This document shows positions 63,601 to 64,000 of a DNA stretch of 64,000 bases, in pieces. The notes under the pieces are model-generated. The model worked only from the letters and a program-made list of their open reading frames with translations, was not told the DNA's origin and searched no databases. The stretch's first letter is position 1, and each line of letters opens with the position of its first letter. The stretch is taken from NCBI GenBank assembly GCA_965116055.1, contig OZ220466.1, forward strand, positions 2,418,001-2,482,000, written 5' to 3'. Position numbers and translations under genes: made by a program. Source of the stretch: Bin55 sp965116055 (GTDB lineage: Bacteria; Pseudomonadota; Gammaproteobacteria; Pseudomonadales; Azotimanducaceae).

Positions 63601-64000
63601 CCCAGTTGCCATAGTTGCCGCTGCCCGTCTTCTGTTGGTATTCCCACCCGGTGATGCTGGCGTTGTTCGGATTGTTCCAGGACAGCGTGACCTGCCTGTC
63701 CCCGGCGATGGCGGTCAGACCCGTCGGCTTGGCGGGGTTCGGGACCGGGGTCGCCGAGACAGTCCCGATATTTCCCTGGAAAGTGCTATCAAACCCGGCA
63801 ACCTGAAAATCGTACCTTCTGTTGTTCGTCAGACCGGTCACCGTGTGATTCTTAATCGTCTGGCTCGCGGCCCCGGTGGACCCGCTGATGACGCTCCAGT
63901 CTCCGTACTGGACCTCCGGAAATCTCCTCTGCCGCACCCTCCAGTTGTCGATGACCGGATCCTTCGGGTTACTCCAGGACAGCGTTACCTTGCCGTTGCC
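45674..64000 (-). CDS. Giant FN3/Calx-beta surface protein with autotransporter-like barrel (N-terminus outside window)
   Basis: Open reading frame of at least 6,108 codons, still open at base 64000; the frame continues as GNGKVTLSWSNPKDP, a fibronectin-III strand, so the apparent GTG at 63937 is not a start. About 26 FN3 domains (pattern GxGxVTLSW...I..W.Y..K...YG.W......TT.Y.V.GL.NG..Y.F.VRA) are mixed with Calx-beta domains (endings such as DETFTVTLSxPSSGVTLGDATATGTITDDD), related ~110-residue beta-sandwiches, and PKD-like domains (ATDGDNDPISYVWTR... TMTVTASDGNGNEDT). Calx-beta domains bind Ca2+ in known proteins. Near 46990 a linker RAWLGRFGRTVAETALDGI precedes a ~430-residue beta-barrel (45674-46960) ending in Trp. 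It is probably a cell-surface adhesin. Very high GC. Confidence 0.85.
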   Translation of the reverse strand, partial: GNGKVTLSWSNPKDPVIDNWRVRQRRFPEVQYGDWSVISGSTGAASQTIKNHTVTGLTNNRRYDFQVAGFDSTFQGNIGTVSATPVPNPAKPTGLTAIAGDRQVTLSWNNPNNASITGWEYQQKTGSGNYGNWAAISNSDASTTRYVAMSLTNGSVYAFKVRAVNRAVNPDDEGVASNEVTATPSAKTVMVPATLAVAEGAGSATVRITASKAFDNPATFDVTYGGAATGAAEPQDGDYDNDAVTSVDFPTAATTVDIVIPITDDALDEPDETFTVTIALVGASRSGDDPELGNAVTTVTITDDDASPVLGAIDAAAVKLGQTVDIAAAATDADGDTITYTWARDSSETTPALPGTALNQARLMFTPPAVGTYTMTVTASDGNGNTDTEDVVITVFSAATVSRTSLEVAEGSSDTYTVALTSEPSGDVTLTVSDASSSDVTVTGPPIRFTASNFNVPQTITVAAAADEDTTSDPDVTLTHSATGGGYYGATIASVTVSITETTPTLGLATDPASVTEGADISLTVTSDRQLTGDLMVNLTLADRSTSGFDADDIIGSLGPRNLAASFGTTPSTTGMVLIGTNADMEAEGAETFTITLNDGTGYAVGADKTVEGALNDPATVPVKPTGFAVDPVDGQVTLSWDNPNNPSITSWQYQQKAEGGYGRWITMSGSGATTTTHTVSGLTNNVSYTFRIRAVNDVGNGAISDKVTATPVGAAGVTISPTTLTVEEKGRGEYTVKLDTAPSANVTVTVGGESGEVTVTGSPLTFTPANFGTAQTVTVNAGADEDTAEDTATLTHKALSSDTNYGASLDIDDVTVTVTDTTPTLQLATDPAAVTEGSDISLSVSSDRALTGDLPVSLTLSDRGSSGFDADDIPGTLGPRGFTASFGNTASTTGTVTIPTSTDADAEGAETYTITLNDGSGYALGTDKTADGALNDPPQSTALSIADVEALENAGTMSFRVTADPAPAAPITFSYTVTAASGDTATAGTDFTAVTAATELTIAASATTVTIAVTVTDDTLDEPDETFTVTLSDPSSGATLGDATATGTITDDDALPALSIAAPAAVMEGDSGSADMTFTVTLDAASGRAVTVDHAVDASSTAAASTDFTGGAGTLTFAAGEASKTITVSVTGDEVDEDDETVVLKLSNAGNASIATATATGTITDDDESTPGVTVSVAELTVLESSAANYTVVLNARPVGDVTVTPGSEDPGAATVSAPLTFTRFNWNRPRTVTVAAVPDGDTGDERVTVSHAVTGYGSVSTASSVLVTVTDTTPTLSLAQDPAAVTEGAAISLKVTSDKALAGGLAVSLTLADRDTSGFDADDIRGALGPRNFTAAFGATASTTGTVTIPTSTDADAEGQETYRITLNEGAGYAVDEDSNTADGTLNDGTPALATGAIQLLITDATGSEGETMSFTVAVEPVSSSPITFKYTVTTASGDTATAGADFTAVTTATEATIAANASSTTITVSVTDDALVEGDETFTVTLSEPSSGVTITDATATGTIDDDDKGIARPTSLRITAAEDAITLRWTARTDPEIDKWQYRFKNKERSWRGWNPFDVRHSTALTRSVTLNKRTTLHGGVGQYQVRAVIVVPIRPEFGGGEEETFGQWSELAEVSVVNTDHLGLEFSGGGITRTGSASVVWNASVAQGASITYGVRLSAAAVPYLDRTAVVTLTSGSGVQVSPSTLTFTRANFGNAQPVTITGAAAGSAAIEHAVRFPALALLDPAGTIAVTVTEARSHGVTISPTWVRIDEGGSGEYTVKLDTAPSANVTVAVGGASGEVTALPSALTFTPSTFGTAQTVTVSAGADEDTAEDTATLTHAAASSDTNYGSSLTIDDVSVTVTDTTPTLQLLKNPVAVTEGTAISLTVTSDRALTGDLPVSLTLSALGSSGFDADDIPGALGPRRFTASFGNTASTTGTVTIPTSADSDAEELEDYRITLNDGAGYALGDDVAAAGMLNDLPHSTALSIADVTAAEDGTFTFTVTAAPAPSSEVTFKYTVTAASGDTATAGTDFTAVATATAATIAADTSSTTITVSVTDDTLDEGDETFTVTLSAPSSGVAISDFTATGTITDNDDPPALSIAAPVAVTEGDRGDTAMTFTVTLDAASGRKVTVAHAVAAASTATADTDFTGGAGTLTFAAGDTSKTITVTVKGDEVDEADETVALTLSSPTNATIATATGTGTITDDDTAGVTVSPTSLTVEEGSNGSYTVKLDSEPTADVAVAVGGASGEVTVSGSPLTFTSSNYDTAQTVTVNAGSDTDTTNDAATLTHAASSTDTNYGAALDIDDVSVTVTDTTTPGVATVPCKIAISSLSQRVTSLSTVLVVTISVPANCGPTTKVEMQLKTAAQAWSDLSDWISGWNLALSNSEQTQTFLRTYNLTYTLGVPKTGLVHVRLRALNGAVPGPASVGGHIWLGPLAQPAGLQALAGNKHVKLSWTDAANPTLTGWEYRQKSGGGSYGEWTTIAGAGAVTTGYSVPGLSNGTAYTFRIRSRSGSAASAASAEVTATPTARVPMQPELTSSEAGDGQVRVIWRALGDPSVTTWQVRRKLDSASNWPGTWMNIAGADAATTSYTFTGLTNETAYTFQVRAVNDQGAGAASTGLSATPSVEPFARPTGVGAKAGNGQVTLSWTDPGNASIMKWQYRWKLASASAWGAAMDVSGSDAETTSVVVTGLTNSAAYHFQVRAFGTQGGHWSARVSATPLTPPGAARNLSGREGDGQVTLQWINDGDTTIISWEYRQKAAGGSYGEWMTIDDSGTKPTTHDVMHTVTGLENGTAYTFQVRAENAGGKGPSAEVTATPVRDRVEAPTGFTAKPGNGRVTLSWNSSDDDRISRWNYRQKAGVGEYGNWRAVPGGASTTSHTVTGLTNDTKYTFQVRAESTNGEFGTLTAGITVTPTAPTTAVSLGIADATAAEGAGTMSFTVTATPAPSSLITFQYTVTAASGDTATAGTDFAGVATATEVTMAAATTSATIAVAVTDDVLVEGDETFTVTLSAPSSGVTLGDGTATGTITDDDALPAKPAGFEATAGNAQVALAWDDPEDASITGYELRYGKVGEDWGSWTAISGAGAATTDHTVLSLENGSEYRFRLRAVNPSGNSVQSAVVKATPQANPAKPVVTAMAGNGQVTLSWQSQPGLAITTWTYQYSTDGGSTWSTSRTVTGAGTTSTVVTGLENDTAYTFRLFAAVSPGVQSAWSDHVTATPKAPAPAAPANFVASPGNTQVALSWDDPEDESISAWQLRYSKEGESWGSWTAISGSNAATTGTTVTDLDNGSTYRFQLRARNSSGVGTQSAVVTATPRVLVKPVVTAMAGDGRVTLSWPAQPNSGVTAWVYQLSINGGTNWKPTQTVSGGGTTSTVVTGLTNGTEYTFRMFARAGSVQSSWSDFAKATPTSAALSIADLTAAEDGTFAFTVTAAPAPAEEISFKYTVTTASGDTATAGTDFTAVTTATLVTMAANATTATITVSVTDDTLDEADETFTVTLSAPSSGVTLGDATATGTITDNDDPPALSLAAPAAVAEGDSGSTDMVFTVTLGATSGREVTVGYEVDSTSTATSGTDFTALAAGTLTFIAGSSGSALVQTVTVSVTGDEADETDETVVLKLRDAVAASLPNPATASGTITDDDASPVLAALTAQTVTVGEDVDVTASATDGDNDPISYVWTRKTGETLPALPDDTTLDAARLTFTTTAAGTYTMTVTASDGNGNEDTAEVTITVAVPLPAKPTGVTATGVRQAVRLRWTDPGNTDITRWEYQYKAGTGNYGEWTAVPSSSATTTTYKVLGLTNGTVYTFKLRAVTSGAGPASDAVTATPAPAPAAPTGLKATPGAAQVLLAWTNPNNASITRYELRQLKAGGSWSSWTAIENSDAATVSHTVTGLENGSEYSFRLRAVNATGNGALSSLVAATPRAVPQPTLTATAGARSVTLSWQALPDAGITSWHYQYHSGDGTWGTTRNVAGGSTTSATVSGLTNGTTYTFRLFARAGSAQSSWSEFATAKPLALPAKPTGVTATGVQQAVRLRWTDPGNTDITAWEYQYKAGTGNYGEWTAVPSSSATTTTYKVLGLTNGTVYTFKLRAVTSGAGPASDAVTATPAPRPAAPTGLKATPGAAQVLLAWTNPNNASITRYELRQLKAGGSWSSWTAIENSDAATVSHTVTGLENGSEYSFRLRAVNATGNGALSSLVAATPRAVPQPTLTATAGDGSVTLSWQALPDAGITSWHYQYHNGDGTWGTTRNVAGGSTTSDTVSGLTNGTTYTFRLFARAGSAQSSWSEFATATPLALPAKPTGVTATGVQQAVRLRWTDPGNTDITRWEYQYKAGTGNYGEWTAVPSSSATTTTYKVLGLTNGTVYTFKLRAVTSGAGPASDAVTATPAPAPAAPTGLKATPGAAQVLLAWTNPNNASITRYELRQLKAGGSWSSWTAIENSDAATVSHTVTGLENGSEYSFRLRAVNATGNGALSSLVAATPRAVPQPTLTATAGDGSVTLSWQALPDAGITSWHYQSSSDGGTTWSATQDVAGGSTTSATVSGLTNDTAYTFRLFARAGSAQSSWSEFATATPRPVAPARPKTFRASPGNARVTLSWADPENASITRYELRYSKESEDWGNWTAISGSDASTTSYAVTGLENGSTYRFRIRARNSGGVSEQSAVVTATPLVVVKPVVTATAGDGRVTLSWPAQPGSGVTAWGYQSSSNDGTSWTSTRTVSGGSTTSTVVTGLTNGTEYTFRMFARAGSAQSSWSDFAKATPTPASLSIADLTAAEDGTFTFTVTAAPAPASGISFKYTVTAASGDTATAGTDFTAVTTATLVTMAANATTATITVAVADDTLDEADETFTVTLSAPTAGVTLGDATATGTITDNDDPPALSLAAPAAVAEGDSGSTDMVFTVTLGATSGREVTVGYAVDSTSTATSGTDFTALAAGTLTFPAGSSGSALAQTVTVSVTGDEADEADETVVLKLREAVAASLPNPATASGTITDDDASPVLAALTARTVTVGRAVDITASATDGDGDTVTYAWTRKAGETTPPLPEDATLDAARLTFTTTAAGTYTMTVTASDGNGNEDTAEVTITVTPPAPEDMPRVVVEPTALTVNEGGGDQYMVRLAGTPPTGEVRVKITSVLAGRDDLEIGTLLFEPYNWNEWQTTTQYGPVSDIWEGYTITLKHAVEAAGTNYADVTAADVTVTVVDTTATLTLATDPAAVAEGEDISLTVTSNRTLTGTLPVKLTFADRGTSGFAAADLPGGLTQVLGANFGGTGGKTGTVTIPTNPDTDTAEGAETYTVTLGDDSNDNGYKLGSDTTADGTLNDGASGTPPTPGTTKGLTVVPMTLTADEGAGAAFTVVLDAAPSADVTVTVAVSAGDVGFTHQGQLDDGSNYGKLTFTTTNWDEPQWVRVWVREDADMEDDADVTLTLTPAGGGYDGVAAATVTVTVTEDDKTMSPELAPPARPQGLTAEAGDGAVTLTWQDPGDPTIRDWQVWFRRGSRQASGWLTMPGADHTTTRHTVSGLKNGKAYRFRVRAVNDAGPGERSERVSATPQRSPTHGSQRGPARPLIAIADAAATEGDELVFALTLSTPSLHPVRVAWEPVWGGSYGTARAGVDFARKHGEAEFPPGITHVAIRLATFDDAHDEGRETFAVRLSNPAGGVIADGEAIGTIINADPLPRAWLGRFGRTVAETALDGIAVRVKPTDDVARASGFQGEGAFGSGTPGTSLGQLLAGSHFTYARGEPTRGSLGFWGRGARRSFDGQTGAVALDGEATLALLGVDYARDHWLAGVAFAQSRSHGGYHGGGAGMAGGVEAALTAAIPYASWRPAARLTLWGAGGRGDGAITLTTGAGETLATPIGWTMAAGGASGELWSFDAGGTLALVSDALWTRTTAARTDGLAGTAAGVGRWRFGLEGSRPFALSGGASITPTLELGARHDRGDAETGTGVELGGGFAWHDPRRGLEIHLDGRALLTHEDGAMKDRGLSASLAYDPRPDSALGLTFALRQDIGGAFRGGLDALFDHDPLAARRPDRADGIRRTVEAGYGLLLFRSRFVGTPLVTYGIATGARTVGIGWQLAPVINARDLSMTIRASQRAEAGSPGSAEHRVDMEIRTQW
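48767..50275 (-). repeat. Segmental duplication, copy 1
   Basis: About 1.5 kb nearly identical to 52831-54340, at a constant offset of about 4,066 bases. It encodes, in protein order, two FN3 domains, two Calx-beta-like domains and one PKD-like domain. Confidence 0.8.
50283..52820 (-). repeat. Three tandem 840-base units, each three FN3 domains
   Basis: Three near-identical copies (for example the same GAATTCCGACCACG string at 50318, 51161 and 52001, spacing 843 and 840). Each unit is 280 residues: FN3 domains opening with KPTGVTATG, PTGLKATPGAAQVLLAW and PQPTLTATAG. The copy nearest the protein C-terminus (50.3-51.1 kb) has one extra codon and a changed last-domain loop. Confidence 0.9.
52831..54340 (-). 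repeat. Segmental duplication, copy 2
   Basis: Second copy of the 1.5-kb block at 48767-50275. The two copies flank the triplicated 840-base units on both sides. Confidence 0.8.

Overview
The window looks like a chromosomal segment of a Gram-negative, probably gammaproteobacterial, free-living or host-associated bacterium. The evidence is the gene order rpsA - ihfB - lapA, an lpxC gene for lipid A synthesis, dusA, recX, malate synthase G, a MacAB-type ABC exporter and two surface proteins ending in an outer-membrane beta-barrel. The species cannot be named from the sequence alone. The housekeeping part has moderate GC and compact genes. The two surface-protein genes and the insertion sequence are visibly much richer in GC.

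Layout. (1) 0.5-7.1 kb: a 2,189-residue autotransporter-like adhesin on the minus strand, with a signal peptide, cadherin/Ig-like repeats, a C-terminal barrel and a clear intrinsic terminator. (2) 7.8-12.1 kb: a WYL-domain regulator, a homocysteine S-methyltransferase-family protein and malate synthase G. (3) 12.3-13.9 kb: an apparently complete IS1182-like insertion sequence flanked by CTAG. (4) 14.7-17.6 kb: an RDD membrane protein, a PhyH-family dioxygenase and a dicarboxylate/glutamate symporter. (5) 17.7-21.8 kb: a four-gene operon for a MacA/MacB-like exporter plus a lipoprotein. The adaptor carries an unusual Spy/CpxP-like insertion. (6) 21.9-26.4 kb: an amidohydrolase, a CaiB-type CoA-transferase, an FAD-dependent fumarate-reductase-like enzyme and RecX. 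(7) 26.5-30.7 kb: a secreted S9 peptidase with a G10 tract in its reading frame, and a secreted protein with two Trp/Cys repeats. (8) 31-37 kb: a decaying defence island. It holds an XRE-ImmA/IrrE + DUF4411 pair, a cytosine-5 methyltransferase coupled to a MORC/MutL-like GHKL ATPase and PD-(D/E)XK nuclease that is split by two homopolymer frameshifts, and two C-terminal scraps of type I HsdM on either side. (9) 37.3-45.1 kb: housekeeping genes (a small membrane protein, YIP1 family, lapA, ihfB, rpsA, serine hydrolase, lpxC, dusA, TerB-like). (10) 45.7 kb to the window end: one enormous minus-strand gene, at least 6,108 codons and still open at base 64000. It encodes about 26 fibronectin-III domains mixed with Calx-beta and PKD-like domains and ends in a barrel related to that of region 1.

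The most interesting items are the split GHKL-nuclease restriction module inside a graveyard of type I RM fragments, the giant modular surface protein that grew by exact DNA duplication (three 840-bp units between two copies of a 1.5-kb block), the Spy/CpxP-like insertion in the exporter adaptor, and long homopolymer tracts that could switch or break genes.
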